Assembly: GCF_025857195.1 (NCBI RefSeq) | Contig: NZ_CP109787.1 | Location: forward strand, 2,483,501 to 2,547,500 | Source of the DNA: Leisingera thetidis | Lineage (GTDB): Bacteria; Pseudomonadota; Alphaproteobacteria; Rhodobacterales; Rhodobacteraceae | DNA: 64,000 nt | Reading direction: 5' to 3' | Shown here: positions 36,314-45,299 of the stretch, one piece after another | Position numbering within the stretch: the stretch's first letter is position 1 | Layout: each line of letters starts with the position of its first letter | Notes under the pieces: model-generated | Seen by the model: only the letters and a program-made list of their open reading frames with translations | Database searches by the model: none | What the model was told of the DNA's origin: nothing | Translations under genes and position numbers: made by a program

Positions 36314-36712
36314 ATGCGCCTGCTGCTGCTGATTCCCCTGCTCGCCGCCCTCTCCGGGCCGCTCAGAGCCGCCGAACCTCTGAACGCCGAGGAGTTCGAC
36401 CGCTATACCCAGGGCCGCACCCTGTTCTACGGCTTCGGCGGCGCCATGTACGGGGTCGAACGCTACCTGCCCGGACGGCGGGTGATCTGGTCCTTTCTCG
36501 ACGGCGAGTGCCAGGAAGGCAGCTGGTACGAGGAGGCGGGCCAGATCTGCTTCCTCTATCAGGACCGCGAGGACCCGCAATGCTGGAGCTTCGAGCTCAC
36601 CTCCCGCGGGCTGACGGCGCGGTTCGAAAACGACCCCGCCGCGACCGAGCTCTACGAGGCCGAGGAGATCGGCGAGAAGATGCTGTGCTACGGCCCCGAG
36701 GTCGGCACCTGA
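36314..36712 (+). CDS. Small secreted protein of unknown function
   Basis: A 132-residue exported protein. MRLLLLIPLLAALSGPLRAA is a clear signal peptide with cleavage near residue 19. The mature part has aromatic- and acid-rich blocks such as GRTLFYGFGGAMYGVERYLPG and four cysteines able to form two disulfides (in GECQEGSW, GQICFLY, PQCWSFEL and KMLCYGP). The pattern repeats a DGECQEGSWYEEAGQICFLY-like hairpin seen in other roseobacter periplasmic proteins, from memory. No known domain name is assigned. ATG 36314 is the only start that leaves an intact signal sequence. It converges with xseA. Confidence 0.7.
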   Translation: MRLLLLIPLLAALSGPLRAAEPLNAEEFDRYTQGRTLFYGFGGAMYGVERYLPGRRVIWSFLDGECQEGSWYEEAGQICFLYQDREDPQCWSFELTSRGLTARFENDPAATELYEAEEIGEKMLCYGPEVGT

Positions 36713-36773
36713 GGCCGCAGGCCGGCCCCCTCTGCGATGCCTGGAACAGCGCGCCCCGGCTGCCGCCCGGCGC

Positions 36774-38225
36774 CTAGGCGCTGCCGCCTGCCGGGTCCCT
36801 GCCCTCCAGATCCAGGGTGCCGTCGGCAAACTCGATCTGCAGCGGGCCGGCCGCGGCGGCGGCGGCGGTCCGGGTCGTCAGGATCTCCGCGCCCGAGCGC
36901 ACCACCGCATAGCCCCGCTGCAGCGTCGCCTTGTAGCTCAGGATCTCCAGCTGGCGGCCTGCCGCGGCCAGGCTCTGGCGCTGCCGGTCGAGCCGCAGCC
37001 CCTGCGCCGCCTCCAGCCGCTGGCCGAGCCGCGCCAGCGCGTCCCTGCGGGCCGCCGCCTCGCGCTGGATCGGCCGCAGCGTCAGCCGCGAGGACAGGTT
37101 CTGCAGCCGGTTCCGCCGCCCCTCGACCAGCTGGCGCAGGGTGGCCGGGCGCAGGGAGGCCGCGGTTTCGCTCAGGTGCAGGCGGCGGCGCTGCACGCCG
37201 GACATCAGCGCCCCCGGCAGCCGGTCGGAAATCCGGTCCAGCCGCTGGCGCGGGGTCTCCAGCAAGGTGTCGGGCCGGGGCAGCGCGCGCGCCAGATCGT
37301 TCAGCCGCTGGCGCCTCAGCTGCACCGCCTGGCCCGCGGCGCGCATCAGCCGCGCGCCCTGATTCTCCGCCCAGGCCATCAGCTCCAGCCGCACCGGCAC
37401 CGCCAGTTCCGCCGCCGCCGTCGGCGTCGGTGCGCGGCGGTCGGAGACAAAGTCGATCAGCGTGGTGTCGGTCTCATGCCCCACCGCCGAGATCAGCGGG
37501 ATCCGGCTGGCAGCCGCGGCGCGGGCCACGATTTCCTCGTTGAAGCCCCACAGATCCTCGATCGAGCCGCCGCCGCGGGCGACAATGATCAGATCGGGCC
37601 GCGGCAGCGCGCCGCCCGGCGTCAGCCGGTTGAAGCCCTCGATGGCGCGGGCGACCTCGGGCGCGCAGGTTTTCCCCTGCACCGCCACCGGCCAGACCAG
37701 CACCTTGCGCGGGAAACGGTCGCGCAGCCGGTGCAGGATATCGCGGATCACCGCCCCCGACGGCGAGGTCACCACCCCGATGATATGCGGCAGGTAGGGC
37801 AGCGGTTGTTTCCGCTCCGGCGCAAACAACCCCTCCGCCTCCAGCTGCTTCTTGCGCTTCTCCAGGAGCGCCATCAGCGCGCCCTGGCCCGCGACCGCAA
37901 CCTCATCCACGTTCATGTTGTATTTCGACTGCGCGCCAAAGGCCGTCAGCCGGCCGGTGACCACCACCTCCAGCCCTTCCTCCGGCACCACCGAGAGGCC
38001 GCTGATCTGCCCCTTCCAGGTGGTGCAGGCCAGCACCGAGCGGTCATCCTTGATGTCATAGTAGAGATGCCCGGAGCGCGCCTTGAACACCCGGCCCACC
38101 TCGCCGCGCACCCGGATGCGGCCAAAGGTGCCCTCCAGCGTGCGCTTCACCTCGCCGGAAATTTCCGAAACGGTGAATTCGGGGGCGTTCTGCCCCGGCT
38201 GCGGGTCGTCAAACAGATCGGACAT
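36774..38225 (-). CDS. xseA: Exodeoxyribonuclease VII large subunit
   Basis: A 483-residue catalytic subunit of ExoVII, which degrades single-stranded DNA from both ends together with XseB. An OB-fold (about residues 14-120, with GRIRVRGEVGRVF and GHLYYDIKDD) comes first, then the nuclease core with PHIIGVVTSPSGAVIRDIL, DLIIVARGGGSIEDLWGFNEE and ISAVGHETDTTLIDFVSDRRAPTPTAAAE-type motifs (seen in pieces), then long coiled coils to bind XseB. ATG 38225 has GGAGAG upstream. xseB is not in the window. It is divergent from purD, a common arrangement in Rhodobacterales. Confidence 0.95.
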   Translation of the reverse strand: MSDLFDDPQPGQNAPEFTVSEISGEVKRTLEGTFGRIRVRGEVGRVFKARSGHLYYDIKDDRSVLACTTWKGQISGLSVVPEEGLEVVVTGRLTAFGAQSKYNMNVDEVAVAGQGALMALLEKRKKQLEAEGLFAPERKQPLPYLPHIIGVVTSPSGAVIRDILHRLRDRFPRKVLVWPVAVQGKTCAPEVARAIEGFNRLTPGGALPRPDLIIVARGGGSIEDLWGFNEEIVARAAAASRIPLISAVGHETDTTLIDFVSDRRAPTPTAAAELAVPVRLELMAWAENQGARLMRAAGQAVQLRRQRLNDLARALPRPDTLLETPRQRLDRISDRLPGALMSGVQRRRLHLSETAASLRPATLRQLVEGRRNRLQNLSSRLTLRPIQREAAARRDALARLGQRLEAAQGLRLDRQRQSLAAAGRQLEILSYKATLQRGYAVVRSGAEILTTRTAAAAAAGPLQIEFADGTLDLEGRDPAGGSA

Positions 38226-38359
38226 GGGGCGCTGCTCTCCAGTGGCTTGAGGCTGGTCTTGTTTTGAGGCCGCGCGCAGCATAGAACGCGCCGCAAGCAT
38301 GGCAAGCCCCGGATGGCGCCGGGAGGCCAGACGGCTCAGGCAGATCGGAGAACACGCAC

Positions 38360-39625
38360 ATGAACATCCTCATCCTCGGCAGCGGCGGGCGCGAACACGC
38401 CCTGGCCTGGGCAGTGATGCAGAACCCCAAATGCGACAAGCTGATCGTGGCGCCGGGCAACGCAGGCATCGCCCAGATTGCCGACTGCGCCGCGCTGGAC
38501 ATCGAAAACGGCGGCGCGGTCGCCGCCTTTGCCGAGGAAAACGCCATCGACTTCGTGATCATCGGCCCCGAAGCGCCGCTGGCGGCGGGCGTTGCCGACC
38601 GGCTGCGGGAGGCGGGCCTGCTGGTGTTCGGCCCCTCCGAGGCCGCGGCCCGGCTGGAAGCCTCCAAGAGTTTCACCAAGGAGATCTGCGACGCCGCCGG
38701 CGCCCCCACCGCCGCCTACGGCCATTTCACCGATGCCGAGGCCGCCAAGGCGCATGTGCGCAAGCATGGCGCGCCGATCGTGGTCAAGGCCGACGGTCTG
38801 GCGGCCGGCAAGGGCGTGATCATCGCCATGACAGAAGATGAAGCCATTGCCGCCATCGGCGACATGTTCGGCGGTGCCTTCGGCGGCGCCGGCGCCGAGG
38901 TGGTGATCGAGGAGTTCATGGAAGGCGAGGAAGCGTCCCTCTTTGTGCTGGTCGACGGCGAGGACGTGCTGGCGATCGGCTCCGCCCAGGACCACAAGCG
39001 GGTGGGCGAAGGCGACACCGGCCCCAACACCGGCGGCATGGGCGCCTATTCCCCCGCGCCGGTGCTGAGCGCCGAAATCGAGGCGAAGGCGATGGAAGAG
39101 ATCGTGAAGCCGACCATGCGGGTGATGGCCGAGCGCGGCATGCCCTATCAGGGGGTGCTCTACGCGGGTCTGATGATCCAGGACGGTTTGCCGCGGCTGG
39201 TGGAATACAACGTCCGCTTCGGCGACCCGGAATGCCAGGTGCTGATGATGCGGCTGGGCGCGCAGGCGCTCGACCTGATGCACGCCGCCGCCGAAGGCCG
39301 CCTGGCCGACGCGCAGGTGAACTGGGCCGACGACCACGCGATCACCGTGGTTCTGGCCGCCGAAGGCTATCCGGGCGCTTACGAGAAAGGCTCCGAGATC
39401 AAGGGGCTGGACGCGCTGCCCGAGGACAGCAGCAGCATGGTGTTTCACGCGGGCACCAAGGCGCAGGACGGCAAGGTGCTGGCGGTTGGCGGCCGGGTGC
39501 TGAACGTGACCGCCCGCGGCGCCTCCCTGCAGGAGGCCCGCGACCGCGCCTATGAGATGGCCGGCGGGGTGGACTGGGCAGAAGGCTTCTTCCGCCGCGA
39601 CATCGGCTGGCGCGCCCTGAAATAA
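38360..39625 (+). CDS. purD: Phosphoribosylamine-glycine ligase
   Basis: A 421-residue GAR synthetase, ATP-grasp enzyme of the second step of purine synthesis. MNILILGSGGREHALAW opens the protein as in the family. The ATP-grasp core has PIVVKADGLAAGKGVI (about residues 138-153), GEEASLFVLVDG, SAQDHKRVGEGDTGPNTGGMGAYSPAP-type motifs in sequence, and VEYNVRFGDPECQVLM with metal-binding residues. Full length. ATG 38360 follows a weak GGAGAACACGCAC. purA lies elsewhere in the same window but other pur genes do not. Confidence 0.96.
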   Translation: MNILILGSGGREHALAWAVMQNPKCDKLIVAPGNAGIAQIADCAALDIENGGAVAAFAEENAIDFVIIGPEAPLAAGVADRLREAGLLVFGPSEAAARLEASKSFTKEICDAAGAPTAAYGHFTDAEAAKAHVRKHGAPIVVKADGLAAGKGVIIAMTEDEAIAAIGDMFGGAFGGAGAEVVIEEFMEGEEASLFVLVDGEDVLAIGSAQDHKRVGEGDTGPNTGGMGAYSPAPVLSAEIEAKAMEEIVKPTMRVMAERGMPYQGVLYAGLMIQDGLPRLVEYNVRFGDPECQVLMMRLGAQALDLMHAAAEGRLADAQVNWADDHAITVVLAAEGYPGAYEKGSEIKGLDALPEDSSSMVFHAGTKAQDGKVLAVGGRVLNVTARGASLQEARDRAYEMAGGVDWAEGFFRRDIGWRALK

Positions 39626-39632
39626 CCGCCGC

Positions 39633-39926
39633 GCCCCGGTCCGCCGGGGCACTCCCGCCCGCGCCCGGCCAATCGGAGATTGTCCGCCGCAGTTGGGCCC
39701 GGCCGGGCGCAAAGGCGCCCGGCTGCCGCCGCAGGCCGCCGCCGCCGCGCCGGGTGTCGTTCTCTGATGTCCGGCAGCGCCGCCCGGCAGGGGCCGGCGC
39801 TGTGTTCCGGTCCTGTGTCCCGGCCCTGTGCGGCGGGGTCCGCCAAAGGCCGGCGCGGATATCGCAGAGGCGCGGCACCGCTTCCGGCCGGCGGCGGCAC
39901 GGCCCGGATTTTTCAGCGCCGCCGGG
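39633..39926. other. Intergenic region after purD with one GC hairpin
   Basis: A GCCCCGG/CCGGGGC hairpin (39633-39650, loop TCCG) lies just after the purD stop and could end transcription, but has no T tract. The rest, to the DUF1217 stop, is extremely GC-rich low-complexity DNA with no supported gene on either strand. Confidence 0.45.
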
Positions 39927-41651
39927 CTAGAAGCTGTTCAGGTCGCTCAGTATCAGGAACCGCCTGCGGAACTGATCCAGCATTTCCGGCTCCAGAAAAT
40001 CCGCCGGGTGGGTTGTCCCGAAGGCCGCAAAGGAACGGTCCTTCATCTCTTCCAGCTGCCGCTCGATATCCAGCTGGCCAATGCCCGAGGGCAGGCCCAG
40101 CGCCGTCTCGAAGACCGTGCGCAACGGCGGCGATCCGATGATGTTGTACCAATGGGCGTTTTCGCTGCCGCCCTCGTCGGCAACGCTTTGCAGCTCACGC
40201 TCGAGCGCCAGCGCCAGCCGCATGTTCGAGTCGGATTCGCCGATCCGGATCTCGAACTGGCGGTCGGCATAAAGCTCGGCGATCTCGGCGGCAAACCCTT
40301 CCGGGTAGTCCCGGCCGGTGTCCCCCTTGTTGAAGGAGAAGGCACCGGCCATCGCCTTCAGCCCGGTGTCATAATGCAGGTTGGCATAGGAGATGCTGGA
40401 GGACAGGTCGGATTCGAAGGCGCGGATCACGGTGTTGAAGTCGGTGTCCCGATGGCTCTGGCCGAACAGGTCCAGCGTCGCCTCGAACAGGCTCAGGTCG
40501 AACACCAGTTCCTGCGGATTTTCGAATGTGCCCAGCTTGTCGGTGATCTCGGCGGCGAACACCTGCATCTTGCTGGCGTGCTCGGGCCAGACATTCTGGA
40601 AGGCATCGGCAAAGTCATAATAGGCCAGGTTTTCCGGCTGGTTCACAAAGGAATTCGGGTCGGACAGGTCGGACTCCAGCACCTGGCGCAGGTAATCCTC
40701 GCCCCTGTCGCTGACGTTGAACGTATCCAGGGCATGCTCCAGAAGCTCCGGATTCGACAGCAGCTCGTCCGGGTCGGTCATGCCATTGATATCGGGCCAG
40801 CCGAAGCCGAAGGCCTCGGAGACCGCGAGGTAGCGCTTGTCCTCCAGCTGGTTGACAAAGGAATCGGGGTCCGTGGTGTCCGAATTCAGCACCCGCCGCA
40901 GGAAATCCGGACTGGTGCGTTCCAGATCGAAGGTGTCGATCACCGCCTGCAGCAGGTCCTCGTCCGCCAGCAGGTCGTCGGCGCTGGCCAGGCCTTCGGT
41001 GTGCTCGTTGAATTCCGCAACCAGCGCCTCGATGCTGTTTTCATACACCGGAGCCTGGCCGAAGTTGAACTGCCGCGAGAACTCGGCATAGCGGGGATCC
41101 GTCAGCTTGTTGGCAAAGGAATCCGGATCCTCCAGATCGGATTCAAGGACTTTCTGCAGGAAGAACTGGTTGTTCTCCAGCCCCTCCAGCCCGGCGTTGG
41201 CCAGCGCCTTGCGCAGCAGCGTGCCGTTGGACAGCAGGTCGTCCGGCGAGTTGATGCCGGCAAATTCGTTTGCCGCCCGGGCACTTGGCAGCTGCGGGCC
41301 GTCCGCGCTGCCGAACCCGAAGGTCTCCGCCAGCGCCATGTAGCGGCTGTCGTTGAGCCGGTTCACAAAGGATGCCGGATCGCTCATGTCGGATTCGAGG
41401 ACCTTTTTGATGAAGGCCCGGTTGCCGATGTCCTCGTCCAGGCCGAAGGCGCCAAGGGTCACGGTCAGCAGGTTGTAGTCATCCAGCAGCTGATCCGCGC
41501 TCTGCACGCTGGTAATTCTCTGCGTGAAGTCCTGAACCGTCCGGTCGATCACCGGCGATTTCTCGAAAACCTCCTGCTGCTGCTCCCGGGTCCGCTGCAG
41601 GAAGGTCCATCCGCTGATCCCGGTGCCGAACACATATGGTGAAAAGCTCAC
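39927..41651 (-). CDS. DUF1217 domain-containing protein with five internal repeats
   Basis: A 574-residue protein of the alphaproteobacterial DUF1217 family, often found near flagellar genes. It is built of about five copies of a 65-90 residue unit starting near residues 51, 135, 222, 291 and 377. Each has a D-[DE]-x-LL head, a central helix, F-x-x-VLESDLSDP-x-SF-x-N and a closing aromatic FGFG. The DLSDPNSF element lies in helix-turn form and is acidic. It uses GTG 41651 with AGGAGA seven bases upstream. No signal peptide. No flagellar gene is in the window, so the flagellar link is only by family association. Confidence 0.8.
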   Translation of the reverse strand: MSFSPYVFGTGISGWTFLQRTREQQQEVFEKSPVIDRTVQDFTQRITSVQSADQLLDDYNLLTVTLGAFGLDEDIGNRAFIKKVLESDMSDPASFVNRLNDSRYMALAETFGFGSADGPQLPSARAANEFAGINSPDDLLSNGTLLRKALANAGLEGLENNQFFLQKVLESDLEDPDSFANKLTDPRYAEFSRQFNFGQAPVYENSIEALVAEFNEHTEGLASADDLLADEDLLQAVIDTFDLERTSPDFLRRVLNSDTTDPDSFVNQLEDKRYLAVSEAFGFGWPDINGMTDPDELLSNPELLEHALDTFNVSDRGEDYLRQVLESDLSDPNSFVNQPENLAYYDFADAFQNVWPEHASKMQVFAAEITDKLGTFENPQELVFDLSLFEATLDLFGQSHRDTDFNTVIRAFESDLSSSISYANLHYDTGLKAMAGAFSFNKGDTGRDYPEGFAAEIAELYADRQFEIRIGESDSNMRLALALERELQSVADEGGSENAHWYNIIGSPPLRTVFETALGLPSGIGQLDIERQLEEMKDRSFAAFGTTHPADFLEPEMLDQFRRRFLILSDLNSF

Positions 41652-42078
41652 GCGCCTGTCTCCTGTATAACCGGTCCAGGCAGGTGGCCGCCCGGCGCCG
41701 CTCGTCCGGGGCAGGATACTCCAAAGGTCGTGAACAAATCTGAAACGCGGCGCGGAAAACCGGGCGGTCTGCTGCGGGTCCTGCCGGCATGCGGGGGGGC
41801 GGCAATCGTCTTCCCGCGCGCTTCACGGACGGCCCGCTGGCCCCCGGCGCCGCGGCGGCCCTGGCGGCCCCGGACACCCGGCCACCCGGCGCACCGCCCT
41901 GGCGGCAGGCCCGCCTGCCTCCGGATCTGCAATCCTGCGCATCAGCGGGCCGGATCCGCCCCGGCCTGCGCCCGGACGCCAGCCGCCGCCTGCCCCAGCC
42001 GCAACGCCCGCAGGGCGCGGCGGGCGGAACCGGGCCGGGCGCGCGCCGGCAGACGCCGCGCGGCCGGCCGGTTGAGCA
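41652..42078. other. Intergenic region, very GC-rich, no gene seen
   Basis: About 430 bases between the DUF1217 start and the ferredoxin stop. Open frames on both strands are Arg/Pro/Ala-rich without motifs and look like chance products of GC richness. The promoter for the DUF1217 gene must lie in the right-hand part of its upstream region (41660-41760), where a few AT-rich patches occur, but I cannot place it. Confidence 0.5.
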
Positions 42079-42530
<452 letters not shown>

Positions 42531-42567
42531 ACTCTGGAAATTTCTCAACCGCGGAGCCGACCTGCTC

Positions 42568-42993
42568 ATGCCAGCCCCCGTCCCGGCCGCGCCCGCCGGC
42601 CCGCCCCCCTGGCCGAACTCCTGGCCGCGCCCGCCGCATTGCCTGCCCGCCGCCCGGCTGCAGGAACCGCCGGAAGGCGCCCGCGTCACCGTCGCCGGGC
42701 TGGTGATCCTGCGCCAGCGCCCCGGCACCGCCAAGGGGGTGATCTTCGTCACGCTGGAGGACGAGACCGGCGTCGTCAACGTGATCGTCTGGCGCAAGAT
42801 CTACGAGGCCTTCCGCCGCGCGGTGATCTCGGGCCGGCTGCTGCGCGTCACCGGGCGGCTGCAGCGGGCGCATTCGGTCACCCATGTGATTGCCGAAACG
42901 GTGGAGGACATCTCGCCGATGCTCGACCTCCTGCTGTCGGAACAGGGCGGCGGCGGCGATCCCGCCTTTGCGCAGGGGCCGGAACTGGGCTAG
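42568..42993 (+). pseudogene. Remnant of error-prone DNA polymerase DnaE2 (C-terminal OB domain only)
   Basis: About 141 codons, against more than 1,000 in intact DnaE2 (ImuC), the SOS-induced translesion polymerase. From about residue 35 the frame matches the DnaE2 C-terminal OB-fold: RVTVAGLVILRQRPGTAKGV, FVTLEDETGVVNVIVW, LRVTGRLQR and THVIAETVEDISPML. The first 35 residues are Pro/Ala-rich without a match. No polymerase PHP or palm domain is present on either side, and imuA and imuB are missing. With the LexA box just upstream, this looks like the scar of an internal deletion; a small expressed OB protein is the alternative. Confidence 0.75.
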
Positions 42994-43056
42994 GCTGCCG
43001 CCAAAGCAACGGCGCCTCCCGCGCCGCCAGAGGCACGCTGACAAAGGCATCCGGGC

Positions 43057-43578
43057 ATGACGCCGAGCATATTCAAGACCTGCCGCCGGCACGGGCCTGC
43101 GCTGCTGCTGGCGGTGCTGGCGGCCTGTGTGCAGCCGCAGCCCGGCAGCGATGTCTCCCGCGCCGGCCGCTATGCGCCGCCCGGCGCGCCGCCGGACACC
43201 TGCTGGAGCAAGCACACCTCTCCCGCCGTGATCGAGACCGTCACCAGCCAGGTGCTGGCGGAACCGGCGCAGACAGACAGCAGCGGCCGGATCCTCCGGC
43301 CCGCCATCTTCCGCACCGAGACCCGGCAGCAGATCGTGCAGCCGCGGCAGGAGCGCTGGTTCGAAATCCCCTGCCCCGGAATGATGACCCCGGACTTCAT
43401 CCGCACGGTGCAGCGGGCGCTGGCCGCCCGCGGATTCTACCGCGGCCCCGTTCACGGCCAGATGGACATGGCCACCCGCAAGGCCGTGCAGCGCTTCCAG
43501 GCGCCGCTGGGCCTGGACAGCGGCACCCTGTCGCTGGCCTCCGCCCGCAAGCTGGGGCTGGTGGCCGTGGCGGGCTGA
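43057..43578 (+). CDS. Lipoprotein with peptidoglycan-binding domain
   Basis: A 173-residue envelope protein. The N-terminus ends in LAVLAACVQPQ, with a lipobox LAAC (Cys at about residue 24), so it should be lipidated. The central part is unassigned and has two cysteines. Residues about 120-170 are a PG_binding_1-type domain: IRTVQRALAARGFYRGPVHG and MATRKAVQRFQAPLGL. It probably anchors at the outer membrane or periplasmic face and touches peptidoglycan. ATG 43057 is the natural start of the signal peptide, following GGCATCCGGGC. It stands between the DnaE2 remnant and a Crp/Fnr gene. Confidence 0.8.
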   Translation: MTPSIFKTCRRHGPALLLAVLAACVQPQPGSDVSRAGRYAPPGAPPDTCWSKHTSPAVIETVTSQVLAEPAQTDSSGRILRPAIFRTETRQQIVQPRQERWFEIPCPGMMTPDFIRTVQRALAARGFYRGPVHGQMDMATRKAVQRFQAPLGLDSGTLSLASARKLGLVAVAG

Positions 43579-43666
43579 ACCGGCCGGTTCAGTTGCCCGG
43601 TTCCCCGGTGCCCCGGCCTCTGCTAAGGTCGCCGGACTGGGCTCCAGACGCGAAAGAGACTTGGCC

Positions 43667-44335
43667 ATGCTGAAAACCCGCCTGCCCGATACCGGTTTCC
43701 TGTCCGGCGCCTCCGGCCCCTTGCGCCGGATGCTGGAAAGCCAGGCCACGGAGGTGCGCCTGCGCCAGGGCGAGGTGCTGTTCGAGCAGGGCGATGCGGG
43801 CGATGCGCTCTATGCCATCGCCGAAGGCGCGCTGGAGTTTTCGGTGCTGTCGGCCTCGGGGCGCAAGCTGTCGCTGGACATGATGCGCCCCGGCGCGGTG
43901 TTCGGCGAGATCACCCTGTTCGATCCGGGCGAGCGCACCGCCACCGCCATCGCCGCCGAGCCCAGCCGGGTCTTGCGGCTGCGCAGCGGCGATGTGCTGG
44001 CGCAGATCCGGCAGTATCCGGACCTCGCCGCCGACCTGCTGCGGCTGGCCGGGCAGCGGATGCGCTGGATGAACACCCAGCTCAATGAACAGGTGTTTCT
44101 GCCGATGCCGGTGCGGCTGGCGCGCAAGCTGCTGTACCTGGCGCCCGAAGGCCGCGGCGGGCGGGTCGCGCTGTCGCAGGCGGAGCTGGCGGAGTTTGTC
44201 GGCGCCACCCGCGAGGCGGTGTCCAAGACGCTGGCGGCCTGGAAGCGCAACGGGCTGGTCGGCATCAGCCGCGGCGGCGTGCAGATCCTCGACCGCACGG
44301 AACTGGCGGTGCTGGCGGAGCCGGATTCCATCTGA
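43667..44335 (+). CDS. Crp/Fnr family transcriptional regulator
   Basis: A 222-residue regulator. The cyclic-nucleotide-binding-type beta barrel spans about residues 10-130 (RQGEVLFEQGDAGDALYAI, MRPGAVFGEITLFDPGERTATAIA in part), and the C-terminal winged helix has SQAELAEFVGATREAVSKTL with WKRNGLV (about 165-200). No N-terminal cysteine cluster is present, so it is not an oxygen-sensing FNR; the effector is unknown and the cAMP-binding Arg-Ser is altered (ERTATAIA). ATG 43667 lies behind GAAAGAGAC. The hairpin-rich region follows. Confidence 0.9.
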   Translation: MLKTRLPDTGFLSGASGPLRRMLESQATEVRLRQGEVLFEQGDAGDALYAIAEGALEFSVLSASGRKLSLDMMRPGAVFGEITLFDPGERTATAIAAEPSRVLRLRSGDVLAQIRQYPDLAADLLRLAGQRMRWMNTQLNEQVFLPMPVRLARKLLYLAPEGRGGRVALSQAELAEFVGATREAVSKTLAAWKRNGLVGISRGGVQILDRTELAVLAEPDSI

Positions 44336-44434
44336 TCCCCTCCGCCGCCGGAAAACTCCGGACTTCCGCGGAAAAATCCGCGTTCTGTAATCCGGGTCAC
44401 AGAAGCACCGGCCCTGCGGCGCCATAAATGCCTC

Positions 44435-44474
44435 ACAGGCAGCCATTATCCGTTCCATCCCAATGGCTGCCTGT
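44435..44474. repeat. Inverted repeat 1 of hairpin cluster
   Basis: ACAGGCAGCCATT (44435-44447) and AATGGCTGCCTGT (44462-44474) are perfect 13-base arms with a 14-base spacer. It is the first of four hairpins between the Crp/Fnr and methyltransferase genes (376 bases). Confidence 0.85.
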
Positions 44475-44481
44475 CCAGCAA

Positions 44482-44509
44482 GAGCCATGTGCCCGCCAGC
44501 ACATGGCTC
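44482..44509. repeat. Inverted repeat 2 of hairpin cluster
   Basis: GAGCCATGTG (44482-44491) and CACATGGCTC (44500-44509) are perfect 10-base arms with an eight-base spacer. Confidence 0.85.
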
Positions 44510-44555
44510 CTGCCTTTCCGGCCGTCCCGGCCGCCACCGCCCGGATGCCCCGGGC

Positions 44556-44580
44556 GCAAAAGTTTTCAGAAAACTTTTGC
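44556..44580. repeat. Inverted repeat 3 of hairpin cluster
   Basis: GCAAAAGTTTT (44556-44566), loop CAG, AAAACTTTTGC (44570-44580): 11-bp perfect stem. It shares the TTTTCAGAAAA centre with hairpin 4, which begins at its last base. Confidence 0.9.
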
Positions 44581-44606
44581 CCAAGACTTTTCAGAAAAGT
44601 CTTGGG
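44580..44606. repeat. Inverted repeat 4 of hairpin cluster
   Basis: CCCAAGACTTTT (44580-44591), loop CAG, AAAAGTCTTGGG (44595-44606): 12-bp perfect stem. Its centre equals that of hairpin 3, so the two look like diverged copies of one palindromic element. Confidence 0.9.
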
Positions 44607-44711
44607 CCGCGTTTCCCCTCTCCGCCAGCTTTGGCCCGGCCCGTCCGCCCCCCCTTTGTTCAAGAAATATTCACTTGGCCTTTCCGGAACCGGGCCGCTA
44701 GCCTGCCGCGC

Positions 44712-45224
44712 ATGGCTTATGATTATGACAGGCTCTACCGCGAAACCCCGGATGCCCTGGGGGCACCTTCCCCGGACGTCACCGCCTTTTTCACAGGGCT
44801 GGACAGCACGGGCCTGAAGGTCCTGGATGCCGGCTGCGGCCAGGGGCGGGACGCGCTGTTCATCGCCCGTCTGGGCCACCAGGTGACCGGCGTGGACATC
44901 TCGCCGCATGGGATCCGGGACTTGCGGGCCGCCGCCGCGCGGGAGGGCCTGGACGTGACCGGCGTGGCGGCCGATCTGACCCAGTGGGCACCGGACGGCG
45001 ACTACGGCATCCTGCTGTTCGACCGGACCCTGCACATGCTGGCCGCGCCCGAGCGGCGGGCCCTTCTGGCCCGCTGCCTGCCGCATGTGCGCAACCGCGG
45101 CTGGGTGCTGATCGCCGACGAGCCGCGCAATCTGGAAGCCTTCCGCCAGGTCTTTGCGGCAGCACCCGGGGCCTGGCTCAGCCGGAAGGACAGCCGCGGC
45201 CTGCTGTTCATGCAGCGGGCCTGA
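44712..45224 (+). CDS. Class I SAM-dependent methyltransferase (TehB-like)
   Basis: A 170-residue compact Rossmann methyltransferase. Motif I reads VLDAGCGQGRDALFIARLG (about residues 37-55), the acidic motif II is TGVDISPHGI, and ADLTQWAP and ILLFDRTLHML follow, as in the TehB/UbiG-like group. No substrate-binding insertion is visible; TehB-type enzymes methylate tellurite, thiols or other small compounds, so the substrate is open. ATG 44712 gives AYDYDRLYRETPDALG as start and has no strong Shine-Dalgarno. It converges with degP, sharing the region of the degP terminator. Confidence 0.82.
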   Translation: MAYDYDRLYRETPDALGAPSPDVTAFFTGLDSTGLKVLDAGCGQGRDALFIARLGHQVTGVDISPHGIRDLRAAAAREGLDVTGVAADLTQWAPDGDYGILLFDRTLHMLAAPERRALLARCLPHVRNRGWVLIADEPRNLEAFRQVFAAAPGAWLSRKDSRGLLFMQRA

Positions 45225-45241
45225 CACCGCGTCCGGCATGC

Positions 45242-45267
45242 AAAAAGGCCGGGCAGCAGCCCGGCCT
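45242..45267 (-). terminator. Rho-independent terminator of degP
   Basis: Minus strand: AGGCCGGGC (45259-45267) pairs with GCCCGGCCT (45246-45254), loop of four, then TTTTT. It lies 33 bases past the degP stop and ends the hflKC-degP run. Confidence 0.9.
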
Positions 45268-45299
45268 CTGACAGGTCAAACAAGATCCCGCCGCGCAGA

